From Lachnospiraceae bacterium (GTDB lineage Bacteria; Bacillota; Clostridia; Lachnospirales; Bianqueaceae): a stretch of DNA of 64,000 nt. The notes under the pieces were generated by a model. The model made no database searches, had not been told where the DNA came from, and saw only the letters and a program-made list of their open reading frames with translations. Numbering within the stretch: the stretch's first letter is position 1; each line of letters begins with the position of its first letter. Location of the stretch: assembly GCA_022794035.1 (NCBI GenBank), contig JAAWDX010000012.1, forward strand, positions 148,950 through 212,949, read 5' to 3'. Below, one piece after another: positions 7,916 to 15,440 of the stretch. The position numbers were made by a program, and so were the translations under genes.

Positions 7916-9184
7916 TCAGATTTGATAGGACTGTACCATTTTCTGATACCGCTCTGTCACGCGCAGCCTCAGATAAATTCCCTCTTCCTGATATTGTTCT
8001 TCTAGGATCTGCGCATTTCGGTGCAGGATATCATTCAGATTTCCCTGCGCATACGGCAGCCGTATTTCTATTTCCTGCTCCATATGGCTTAGCTGCTCTT
8101 CCACAGCCTCCATCACTTTTTGCACGCCAGTCTCTTCTAACGCGCTGATATGCAGCACAGCCTCCGCCCCATAAGGGATGCTCAGCGGCTTTTCCTCTTT
8201 TACCAGATCCTGTTTATTTAAAACGGTTAGGATGGGTTTATCTGCCGCTTTAAGCTCCAAAAGCTCATCATACGTTACCTGCATATGCAGCTCCGCATTT
8301 TCATGAGAGCCATCTACCACATGCAGCAAAATATCTGCATAGGCAGCTTCTTCGAGCGTTGCCCGAAAGGCTTTGACCAAATGATGCGGCAGTTTATGGA
8401 TGAATCCTACCGTATCGACAAATAGAACGCTGCGCCCGCCTGGCAGTTCACAGCGCCTGGTGGTCGTATCCAGTGTGGCAAAAAGCTTATCCTCTTCTAA
8501 AACGCCAGAGGCCGTTAAACGGTTGAATAATGTTGATTTCCCGGCATTGGTATAGCCAACCAAAGCCACAATCGGAATCTGATTTTTCTGCCGCTGTGTC
8601 CGCACTAGTTCGCGCTGCTTAACTACATCCTTCAGCTGGCTGCGCAGCATATCCATACGCGCCCGAATATGCCTGCGGTCCATCTCTAGCTTCGTTTCAC
8701 CGGCGCCTCTGGTATGCGTACCAACCGCAGCGCCCTGCCGCGAAAGCTCTTTTCCAAGACCGATCAGCCTCGTTAGACGGTATTCAAGCTGCGCTAGCTC
8801 AATTTGCATCTTTCCTTCTTTAGTCACCGCCCGCTGTGAAAAAATATCTAAAATTAAAAGCGTGCGATCAATGATCTTTGTTTCCAAAAGATCAGACAAA
8901 TTTTTCAGCTGTGCCGGCGAAAGCTCATCATCACAAATGATGCCGTCAGCTCCCGTCGCAGCCAGCAAGGTTTTAATCTCCTGCACCTTACCGCTTCCCA
9001 CATAGGTACGCGCATTTTGCATCTCCATCTTTTGGATGATGCGCCCTGCTTCTTCTCCCCCTGCGGTGGTCAGCAGCTCGGCCAGTTCGTTAAGCGAATC
9101 CTCTGCGGAAATAGTCGTTTGCTCTGCCTCGACTCCCACCAGAATAAATCGCTGTATCTTTTCGTCTGTATCATATAAGCTCAT
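7916..9184 (-). CDS. hflX: GTPase HflX
   Basis: 422 residues with the HflX layout: N-terminal domain containing GSGKVQEI and DRTLLILDIFSQRA, the linker GAGETKLEMDRR, then a G domain with G1 GYTNAGKST (about 209), G3 DTVGF and G4 NKQD. HflX is a ribosome-associated GTPase that splits or rescues stalled ribosomes under stress. The ATG overlaps the TGA of the upstream GH18 gene and AGGAGGTG lies inside that gene's last codons, so the two are coupled. Confidence 0.95.
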   Translation of the reverse strand: MSLYDTDEKIQRFILVGVEAEQTTISAEDSLNELAELLTTAGGEEAGRIIQKMEMQNARTYVGSGKVQEIKTLLAATGADGIICDDELSPAQLKNLSDLLETKIIDRTLLILDIFSQRAVTKEGKMQIELAQLEYRLTRLIGLGKELSRQGAAVGTHTRGAGETKLEMDRRHIRARMDMLRSQLKDVVKQRELVRTQRQKNQIPIVALVGYTNAGKSTLFNRLTASGVLEEDKLFATLDTTTRRCELPGGRSVLFVDTVGFIHKLPHHLVKAFRATLEEAAYADILLHVVDGSHENAELHMQVTYDELLELKAADKPILTVLNKQDLVKEEKPLSIPYGAEAVLHISALEETGVQKVMEAVEEQLSHMEQEIEIRLPYAQGNLNDILHRNAQILEEQYQEEGIYLRLRVTERYQKMVQSYQI

Positions 9185-10839
9185 GAAAATAACACCTCCT
9201 CATAAGCAGTCCAAATCTCATCACTTTCCAAACCAAGGCTCCATGCAGCCACGCCGGCAAGCGCATTATCCTTCATGAGCTTCAGACGCCATTTCATAGA
9301 CGCTGCATCCTCAATCCAAATTCGGTATAGCGTGCCGTCTACCATGCCTTCTGCATAGTTTTGCCCCGTTTCCTTATCATATGTAACCGTTAAGTCATTT
9401 TGCTCAATAAAATTCTTGGCCGAGGTCATCCCGACGGCCTCGCTGCGCAGATTCTCCAGTCCCATCCAAATTCTCGTATAATAAGGAACGCCCAAAATCA
9501 GCTTTTCTTTACTCACCCCTTCCTCATGCAGCATATTATAAATCGCTGACACCGTAAACTGCTGCGAGGATGTACTGCCGGCGACTGTATCGCCGCTGTA
9601 ATGCTCGTCATATGCCATGACAATCACATAATCACAGAGCTGTCCCATAATATCCCGCCGATAATAGGATGTCCATTCGGAGGGCACCAGACAATCCGCT
9701 GACAGCAAATATCCATTAGTGCGCAGCTCAATCGAGAGCTCTCTTAAAAACTGTATAAAATAATGATCTGTTTTTTCACTCATCTCCTCAAAATCTACAT
9801 TGATGCCATGCAGCTGATACTTCTCACAGTACTGCAGCAGCTCTTTGGCCAGTGCCTGCCGCTTAGCAGAATCACTCAGAACACGATAGGTCAGCTCATC
9901 ATCAAAGGAGTTGTCAAACAAAGCCCAGACCTGCAGTCCCTGATTGCGCGCCCAGGCAACATAATTTTCATTGGCAAGGCTGTCGATCCCGCCCTCTTCA
10001 TTAAGCTTAAACCACGTAGGCGACACAACATTGATATAATATCCGGCGCTTTCAATCTCACTATATACCTCTGCCGTAAATTCATTAGAATACACCTGCT
10101 GGAATGCAAGCGATATTGTCCGTCCCGGAAGCTTGTCCTCCGGCATTTCCAGCGCCGGCGGCTGTTTCCGGCTTAATTTTGTATCGGTTTTCTGAATCTG
10201 ATCCTCCGTCACATAGCCTACATAGCCCAGCTCATTCATTGCCAGGTAAAAGCCTTCTGTCTCCGTCTCATATACAGAAATCATCTCTCCCTTTTTAAGC
10301 TTTGCCGTATAATTACGCTCTTCCTCATCCGGCTGCACCAGCAAATAGGTATCTGACTTAATGACCTCTGCAATCGTATCCTCCGGCGCCTGTACCGCCA
10401 CCATCTGATCCTCTTCATTGACCTTATACTGTGTTCCAAACATTTCTTTGGCTAGTTCAGCTCTCATATAGATTCTGCCCTGCCACTTTTTAAAATCATC
10501 CCGATCGATTTCATTTTCTGTCATCTCTGTGGGCGTCGTATACAGTACCTTTTGGATGTCCTCTGCATAAAAAAGCATCTCTTCCGCCCAGTCTTCATTG
10601 ATGACGTCCAGATCCAAATAAATCTGCCCGTCTACCTTGATTGCTTTGTTTTTATACTCTCCCTTATATACAATATTATATTCGCCGGCCTCCAGCACCG
10701 GCGCATACTCCCCCGCACTCATACGCAGCATGCCATAATAATAATGATAAACCTTCACGCCCAAATAAGCCAATAGGCTAATAACGATCAAAGCCGCAGC
10801 AGCGGCTAAAAAGAACACCTGCTTTTTTATTTTATTCAT
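9181..10839 (-). CDS. Membrane-anchored GH18-family glycoside hydrolase with SH3-like domain
   Basis: 552 residues: N-terminal membrane anchor (7-28), a domain resembling the copper-amine-oxidase N-terminal fold (about 60-155), a bacterial SH3-like segment (about 160-220) and a C-terminal GH18 barrel (about 240-550). The catalytic strand reads HGINVDFEEM; the GH18 consensus is DGxDxDxE, so the last Asp and the catalytic Glu are kept while the first two Asp are replaced by His and Asn. Proteins with this layout in spore formers cut N-acetylglucosamine bonds in peptidoglycan or cortex. Ribosome site AGGAGA seven bases before the start. First gene of the operon GH18-hflX-cwlD. Confidence 0.85.
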   Translation of the reverse strand: MNKIKKQVFFLAAAAALIVISLLAYLGVKVYHYYYGMLRMSAGEYAPVLEAGEYNIVYKGEYKNKAIKVDGQIYLDLDVINEDWAEEMLFYAEDIQKVLYTTPTEMTENEIDRDDFKKWQGRIYMRAELAKEMFGTQYKVNEEDQMVAVQAPEDTIAEVIKSDTYLLVQPDEEERNYTAKLKKGEMISVYETETEGFYLAMNELGYVGYVTEDQIQKTDTKLSRKQPPALEMPEDKLPGRTISLAFQQVYSNEFTAEVYSEIESAGYYINVVSPTWFKLNEEGGIDSLANENYVAWARNQGLQVWALFDNSFDDELTYRVLSDSAKRQALAKELLQYCEKYQLHGINVDFEEMSEKTDHYFIQFLRELSIELRTNGYLLSADCLVPSEWTSYYRRDIMGQLCDYVIVMAYDEHYSGDTVAGSTSSQQFTVSAIYNMLHEEGVSKEKLILGVPYYTRIWMGLENLRSEAVGMTSAKNFIEQNDLTVTYDKETGQNYAEGMVDGTLYRIWIEDAASMKWRLKLMKDNALAGVAAWSLGLESDEIWTAYEEVLFS

Positions 10840-10872
10840 TCCTGTTTCTCCTAAATAGCAAAATCCATTTTC

Positions 10873-10901
10873 AGTGTAACATTCTTTCCCGCCGCCGTCA
10901 A
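10873..10901 (-). promoter_or_regulatory. Promoter of the GH18-hflX-cwlD operon
   Basis: TTGACG (10901-10896), 17-bp spacer, TACACT (10878-10873) on the minus strand. Confidence 0.65.
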
Positions 10902-10940
10902 CTTCTCTTTCTTTTATAACGAAATGATACGGAGTTTTAC

Positions 10941-10981
10941 ACGGCCTGCCTGCGCCTTCTGGATTACGGCCTGCCTGCGCC
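10941..10981. repeat. Two 16-bp direct repeats
   Basis: ACGGCCTGCCTGCGCC occurs at 10941-10956 and again at 10966-10981, a 25-bp period, immediately left of the dispersed intergenic element. GC-rich against an AT-rich surround. Confidence 0.85.
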
Positions 10982-11150
10982 GGCTATGGCTGAAATCGGA
11001 AATATAGCTGAGGCTTTTACGCTATTCTGATTTTTTCTCCCGTACCTAGCGGAATTTTTTCAGCCACACTATTTTTCAAAAGCTGGTCATGACGTGGAAT
11101 TTTCCACCACTTCCCTGATTTTCCACCACGACTGGCTGAATTTTTTCAGC
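10980..11150. repeat. Dispersed intergenic element, copy 1, with hairpins
   Basis: The 32 bases from 10980 match about 25 of 32 positions with those from 63595, ending in ATATAGCTGA in both. They are followed by small hairpins with GAA-T(n)-TTC centres: GTGGAA/TTCCAC at 11094-11107 and GCTGAA/TTCAGC at 11135-11150. No coding potential. This fills most of the 409-bp gap between the GH18 gene and uvrC. Confidence 0.65.
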
Positions 11151-11186
11151 TAATTTCAAATTTTCCACTACACACAGCCGAACTTA

Positions 11187-11195
11187 TGGTACAAT
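11187..11195 (+). promoter_or_regulatory. Extended -10 promoter of uvrC
   Basis: TGgTACAAT at 11187-11195 with only a poor -35 (ACTACA). Same extended -10 as the DUF362 and pth promoters. Confidence 0.5.
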
Positions 11196-11248
11196 AAGGG
11201 CAACGAGCGCCGCCAGAACAGGGCGCACTCATCAGAAAGGATCACACT

Positions 11249-13135
11249 GTGTTTAATATAAAAGAAGAACTGCGAAAGCTCCCCCACCGTCCCGGCGTCT
11301 ACATTATGCATGAGGGTGATTTGATTCTCTATGTAGGAAAAGCCGTCGATTTACATAATCGGGTACGCCAATACTTTCAAAGTCCCAAAGGAAAATCCCC
11401 CAAAATTCTGCGCATGGTACAGCGCGTTGAATATTTTGAATACATCGTAACCGACACCGAGATGGAAGCGCTGATTTTAGAAAACAATCTCATCAAAGAG
11501 CACCGTCCCCCCTACAACACCATGCTTAAGGATGACAAACAATATCCTTATATCAAAGTAACCACACAGGAAGCCTATCCCCGCATTTTTAAGACCCGCA
11601 ATCTGCTTCGCGACCGCAACCGCTATTTTGGTCCATACACCAATGTGCTCGCCGTCAATCAAACGCTTGAGCTCATGAAAAAGCTCTGGACGCTCCGTGA
11701 CTGCCACCGCGTCCTGCCGCGTGACATCGGCAAAGAGCGGCCCTGCCTCAACTATCATATCGGTCGCTGCTGCGGCCCCTGCACGGGCCAGATCTCTCCC
11801 GAAGAATACGGTAAAATGGTATCCCAGGCCATCGATCTTCTATGCGGCAAGCATCATCTGATCATTAAAGATCTCGAAAGCAAAATGTACAAGGCCTCCG
11901 AAGAAATGGATTTTGAACAGGCCGCCCTCTACCGCGACCAGATCGCCGGGGTCCGCTTCCTCTCCCAGCAGCAAAAGCTCGAGCATGCCGGTTCCGACGA
12001 AGACCGCGACGTCATCGCCATTGCCAAAGAAGAGGATACCGCGCTCGTACAGGCCTTCTTCATCCGCGGCGGCAAGCTCATCGGCCGCGAGCACTTCATG
12101 ATGGACGGCACCAATTATATGAAGCCCGGCGCCATCATCGGCATCTTCATTCAGCAATTTTACAGCGGTGCCACCTTCATTCCCAAAGAGCTGCTCGTCG
12201 AAGAGCTCCCCTTAGATCACGCCCTTTTAGAAGAATATCTCACCTCCAGGCGCGGCCAAAAAGTCCAGATCCTGCAGCCGCAGCGCGGCGAAAAGAACCA
12301 CCTCGTCAGCCTTGCCCACAAAAATGCGGCGCTCACTCTATCTCAATTTGGCGCGCGCCTCAAGGCTGAAGAGCACCGGACCCGCGGAGCGGTCCACCAG
12401 CTAGAGCTGCTGCTAGATTTTACCGAATATCCAATTGAGCGCATCGAAGCTTTTGATATCTCCAATACCTTTGGATCCCAGTCCGTCGGATCTATGGTTG
12501 TTTTTGAAAATGGAAAGCCTAAAAGCAGCGATTACCGAAAATTTAAAATCCAAACCGTCATTGGCGCTGATGATTATGCTTCCATGGAGGAGGTCCTGCG
12601 AAGACGCTTTACGCATGCATTAGAAGAAATCCATCAGCTGGCAAAAGACGGCAAGGATCCCTCTTTAGGAAGCTTTACTAAATTGCCGGATCTGCTATTG
12701 ATGGATGGCGGCCGCGGTCAGGTCAACATTGCCCTCAAAGTTCTGCAGGAAGTAGGGCTTGGCATTCCGGTAGCCGGTATGGTCAAGGACGACCACCACC
12801 GCACTCGCGGACTCTATTATGAGAACCGGGAAATTGATTTTGGAAAAAATAAAGAAGCCTTTCATTTGATCACGCGTATTCAGGATGAGGCGCACCGCTT
12901 TGCGATCAATTACCACCGAAAGCTGCGGGCTGATGATCAGATCCGCTCTGTGCTAGATCAAATCCCCGGCATTGGAAACACGCGCCGCAAATCTCTACTA
13001 CGGCATTTTGGATCTGTAGATGCCATCAAATCCCTGTCCGTTGATGAGTTAAAACAAGCTGACGGTATGAATCAGCCTGCGGCTGAAGCCGTATATCAAT
13101 TCTTTCATTCTCAGAAGGAGGCCCCCCGAACATGA
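11249..13135 (+). CDS. uvrC: Excinuclease ABC subunit C
   Basis: 628 residues with full UvrC architecture: GIY-YIG nuclease (about 13-90, GVYIMHEGDLILYVGKA), a cysteine cluster CLNYHIGRCCGPC (about 165-178), UVR motif for UvrB contact (about 203-238), RNase-H-like 5' nuclease (about 380-540, with DISNTFGSQSVGSMV and MDGGRGQV) and C-terminal helix-hairpin-helix (PGIGNTRRKSLLRHFGS). It makes both incisions in nucleotide excision repair. The start is GTG at 11249, seven bases after AAAGGA. The stop overlaps the start of the MATE gene (ATGA). Confidence 0.97.
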   Translation: MFNIKEELRKLPHRPGVYIMHEGDLILYVGKAVDLHNRVRQYFQSPKGKSPKILRMVQRVEYFEYIVTDTEMEALILENNLIKEHRPPYNTMLKDDKQYPYIKVTTQEAYPRIFKTRNLLRDRNRYFGPYTNVLAVNQTLELMKKLWTLRDCHRVLPRDIGKERPCLNYHIGRCCGPCTGQISPEEYGKMVSQAIDLLCGKHHLIIKDLESKMYKASEEMDFEQAALYRDQIAGVRFLSQQQKLEHAGSDEDRDVIAIAKEEDTALVQAFFIRGGKLIGREHFMMDGTNYMKPGAIIGIFIQQFYSGATFIPKELLVEELPLDHALLEEYLTSRRGQKVQILQPQRGEKNHLVSLAHKNAALTLSQFGARLKAEEHRTRGAVHQLELLLDFTEYPIERIEAFDISNTFGSQSVGSMVVFENGKPKSSDYRKFKIQTVIGADDYASMEEVLRRRFTHALEEIHQLAKDGKDPSLGSFTKLPDLLLMDGGRGQVNIALKVLQEVGLGIPVAGMVKDDHHRTRGLYYENREIDFGKNKEAFHLITRIQDEAHRFAINYHRKLRADDQIRSVLDQIPGIGNTRRKSLLRHFGSVDAIKSLSVDELKQADGMNQPAAEAVYQFFHSQKEAPRT

Positions 13136-14487
13136 CCCCCAAAAACAGCTATGATATGACGCAAGGAAGCCCCATGCGCTTACTGCTTCTTTTCACCCTG
13201 CCCATGCTGCTCGGCAATCTTTTTCAGCAGCTCTACTCTTCTGTGGACTCCATTGTATTGGGCCGCTTCGTCAACGTGCAGGCTATGGCTGCCATCGGCG
13301 CCACCTCCTCCATGTTATACTTCTTTTTGAATATTGCCATTGGCCTCAGCAACGGTCTAGGCATCGTTGTTTCTCAATATTTCGGCGCTAAAAATGAAAA
13401 AATGATTCAAAAATCTGCCGCCAACTCATTCCTGATCACGCTGTGTGCCGCTCTGATCATGGGCGGTCTCGGGCTTTTCTTTTCCCGCCCGCTGCTGATC
13501 GCTCTGCGTACCCCCGACGATATCTTAGATATGGCGCAGCAATATGTAACAGTCAATTTCAGCGGTATGATCTGTCTGCTTGGCTATAACGTAACAGCTT
13601 CTATCTCCAGAGCGCTGGGAAACAGCCGTACGCCCCTCTATTTTCTTATTTTCTCTTCCATCTTAAATATCATCGGAGATTTAGTGTTTGTGCTCCTTTT
13701 TCATATGGGCATTCGCGGTGTTGCCATTGCCACCGTTGGGTCGCAGGGCATCTCCGCTCTTCTTTCCGTCCTTTATCTCGCTAAGCACTACCCCGTGCTG
13801 CGCTTCTCCCCTCGCCAGCTGCGCCCTGACTGGTCCCTGATCGGCCGTGTGCTGCGCATAGGACTTCCTATGGGCCTGCAGAGCGCTTTCTTTGCCGCCG
13901 GCATGATGGTCATCCAAGGCGTCATCAATTCCTACGGCACCGATGTCGTCGCCGGCTACAGCGCCGGAGTCCGTGTGGAACAGCTGACCTGGCTTACCTT
14001 TACCACTCTGGGACATGCGCTTTCCAGCTATACCGGACAAAACGCCGGTGCCAAGGATCTTAAGCGCATCCAGCTCGGCGTAAAAGCTGGCCTCAAAATT
14101 GCTTTCATTTCCTGCTTATCCTCCACTGTTCTCGTTTATCTGATAGGCACACCGCTGCTGAGATTATTCATCGCCTCTGACCAGCCGCAAATCCTCTCCA
14201 TCGCCAAAGGCTTCCTTTTTGTCAACGCCACATTCTACTTACCGCTCGGCCTTATCCTGATTTACAACTCCACCCTGCGCGGCATGGGAGATATCGGTAC
14301 ACCCATGCTCTCTGCTATGATTGAGCTTATCGTCAAGGTCGGCGGCTCCCTTCTTTTCTCCTATTTCTTCGGCTACTTCGGCATCTGGTTTGCCGAGCCT
14401 CTCGGCTGGGTGCTAGGCACCATCCCTAGCATGATACATTATTATAGAGGAAAATGGAAAAAGCTCGTTGTCCAGCTCAAGGTTTGA
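13132..14487 (+). CDS. MATE-family efflux transporter
   Basis: 451 residues, about 12 hydrophobic segments in two homologous halves, beginning with the typical MATE opening TQGSPMRLLLLFTLPMLL and VDSIVLGRFV. MATE proteins export cationic drugs or metabolites using a Na+ or H+ gradient in the cytoplasmic membrane. Translationally coupled to uvrC by a 4-bp overlap, with AAGGAGG ten bases upstream inside the uvrC end. Substrate unknown. A second MATE gene lies at 59-60.5 kb and is only distantly similar. Confidence 0.9.
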   Translation: MTPKNSYDMTQGSPMRLLLLFTLPMLLGNLFQQLYSSVDSIVLGRFVNVQAMAAIGATSSMLYFFLNIAIGLSNGLGIVVSQYFGAKNEKMIQKSAANSFLITLCAALIMGGLGLFFSRPLLIALRTPDDILDMAQQYVTVNFSGMICLLGYNVTASISRALGNSRTPLYFLIFSSILNIIGDLVFVLLFHMGIRGVAIATVGSQGISALLSVLYLAKHYPVLRFSPRQLRPDWSLIGRVLRIGLPMGLQSAFFAAGMMVIQGVINSYGTDVVAGYSAGVRVEQLTWLTFTTLGHALSSYTGQNAGAKDLKRIQLGVKAGLKIAFISCLSSTVLVYLIGTPLLRLFIASDQPQILSIAKGFLFVNATFYLPLGLILIYNSTLRGMGDIGTPMLSAMIELIVKVGGSLLFSYFFGYFGIWFAEPLGWVLGTIPSMIHYYRGKWKKLVVQLKV

Positions 14488-14510
14488 TTGCAAGGCTCAC
14501 TATATTTCTA

Positions 14511-14544
14511 CCGCCATGGGCGGAAATAGACGAATATCTCAAAA
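14511..14544. repeat. Dispersed intergenic element, copy 2
   Basis: Starts CCGCCATGGGCGGAAAT and continues GACGAATAT, matching the copy at 63595 (CCGCCAATGGCGGAAAT, then GACGATAT). It is directly followed by the GGCGGAA/TTCCGCC terminator. Confidence 0.65.
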
Positions 14545-14545
14545 T

Positions 14546-14576
14546 AAAAATGGCGGAATTTTTTCCGCCATTTTTT
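14546..14576. terminator. Bidirectional terminator between MATE gene and plsC
   Basis: Stem TGGCGGAA/TTCCGCCA extended by five A/T pairs, TTTT loop, flanking A- and T-runs, between convergent genes. Confidence 0.9.
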
Positions 14577-14609
14577 ATTCTTTTGCTATTTTCAGAAATT
14601 CAATTCCCC

Positions 14610-15314
14610 TTATTTTAAGTCCAGCACAATCTCTCTCATTTTTCCGCCTAGTTCCCGCTGCTCTGCTTTGCTCATAGAGGCCACGTCAATCGGCTCTCCG
14701 AAATAGACATGCACCTCGGAGGGCTTTACCTTAATCCCCTTATTTCCTTCCAGAATCGCATATACATTTTCCAAGCGGAAAGGCACAATCGGCGCTCCCA
14801 CCATCGTAGCCGCTTTGATACTGCCTTTCTTAAACTCGGCAATATCAGGGCCCTGACTGCGCGTTCCTTCCGGGAAAATCACCATATTGAGTCCTTCTGT
14901 CAGCCGCTGGCTGGCCTCTTTGATCGCGGTGAGAGACTGCCGCAAATTCTCCCGGTCAATGGAGACACAGCCCAGCATGGCCAGAATAGGACCTAAAAAA
15001 GGCTTTTTACCCACAGATTTTTTAGAGACAAATGCTGTCGGCGCCTCCATCACGCTCAAAATAGCTGGAATATCCAAATAGCTCTGATGATTGCCGACAA
15101 ACAAAACGCCCTTTTGCTCTGGCAGATTCTCCAATCCATGATAGATTACCCGCGAACCTGCGATTTTCAGAAGCTTAGCGGCTCTTTCATGTACAAAATC
15201 ATACCCCATCTGCCATCCTTCTGCCTGAGGCAGCTTTTTGCTTTTGCGAATATATTTTCTGGCTTCTAAAAACACCTTTGCCATATATGCAGCTGTGCGG
15301 ATTGTTTCAAACAT
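14610..15314 (-). CDS. plsC: 1-acyl-sn-glycerol-3-phosphate acyltransferase
   Basis: 234 residues with the PlsC motifs in order: NHQSYLD (catalytic His-Asp), a KKSVGKKPF block, IDRE, FPEGTRS (phosphate binding) and APIVPF. It acylates lysophosphatidic acid to phosphatidic acid at the membrane. Of two ATGs, 15314 (MFETIRT) is preferred because GGGGA ends six bases upstream; the ATG at 15320 abuts it. Monocistronic, facing the MATE gene across a shared terminator. Confidence 0.92.
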   Translation of the reverse strand: MFETIRTAAYMAKVFLEARKYIRKSKKLPQAEGWQMGYDFVHERAAKLLKIAGSRVIYHGLENLPEQKGVLFVGNHQSYLDIPAILSVMEAPTAFVSKKSVGKKPFLGPILAMLGCVSIDRENLRQSLTAIKEASQRLTEGLNMVIFPEGTRSQGPDIAEFKKGSIKAATMVGAPIVPFRLENVYAILEGNKGIKVKPSEVHVYFGEPIDVASMSKAEQRELGGKMREIVLDLK

Positions 15315-15351
15315 GTCCATTCCCCATTTCCATGATCATTTTCTTGTCTTT

Positions 15352-15380
15352 ATCATACCGAAAAAACTACTAAAAAGCAA
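15352..15380 (-). promoter_or_regulatory. Promoter of plsC
   Basis: TTGCTT (15380-15375), 17-bp spacer, TATGAT (15357-15352) on the minus strand. Confidence 0.6.
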
Positions 15381-15396
15381 GAATTATTTAAGGATC

Positions 15397-15440
15397 AACA
15401 TAAACAGAGGGACTCCGTTTGGAATCCCCCTATCTATGTT
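15397..15440 (-). terminator. Hairpin after the large surface-protein gene
   Basis: Outer stem AACATA/TATGTT and inner stem GGGACTCC/GGAATCCC (one mismatch) with a GTTT loop. It overlaps the stop codon by two bases and is followed by a weak T-rich tract, so termination is plausible but not certain. Confidence 0.55.
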
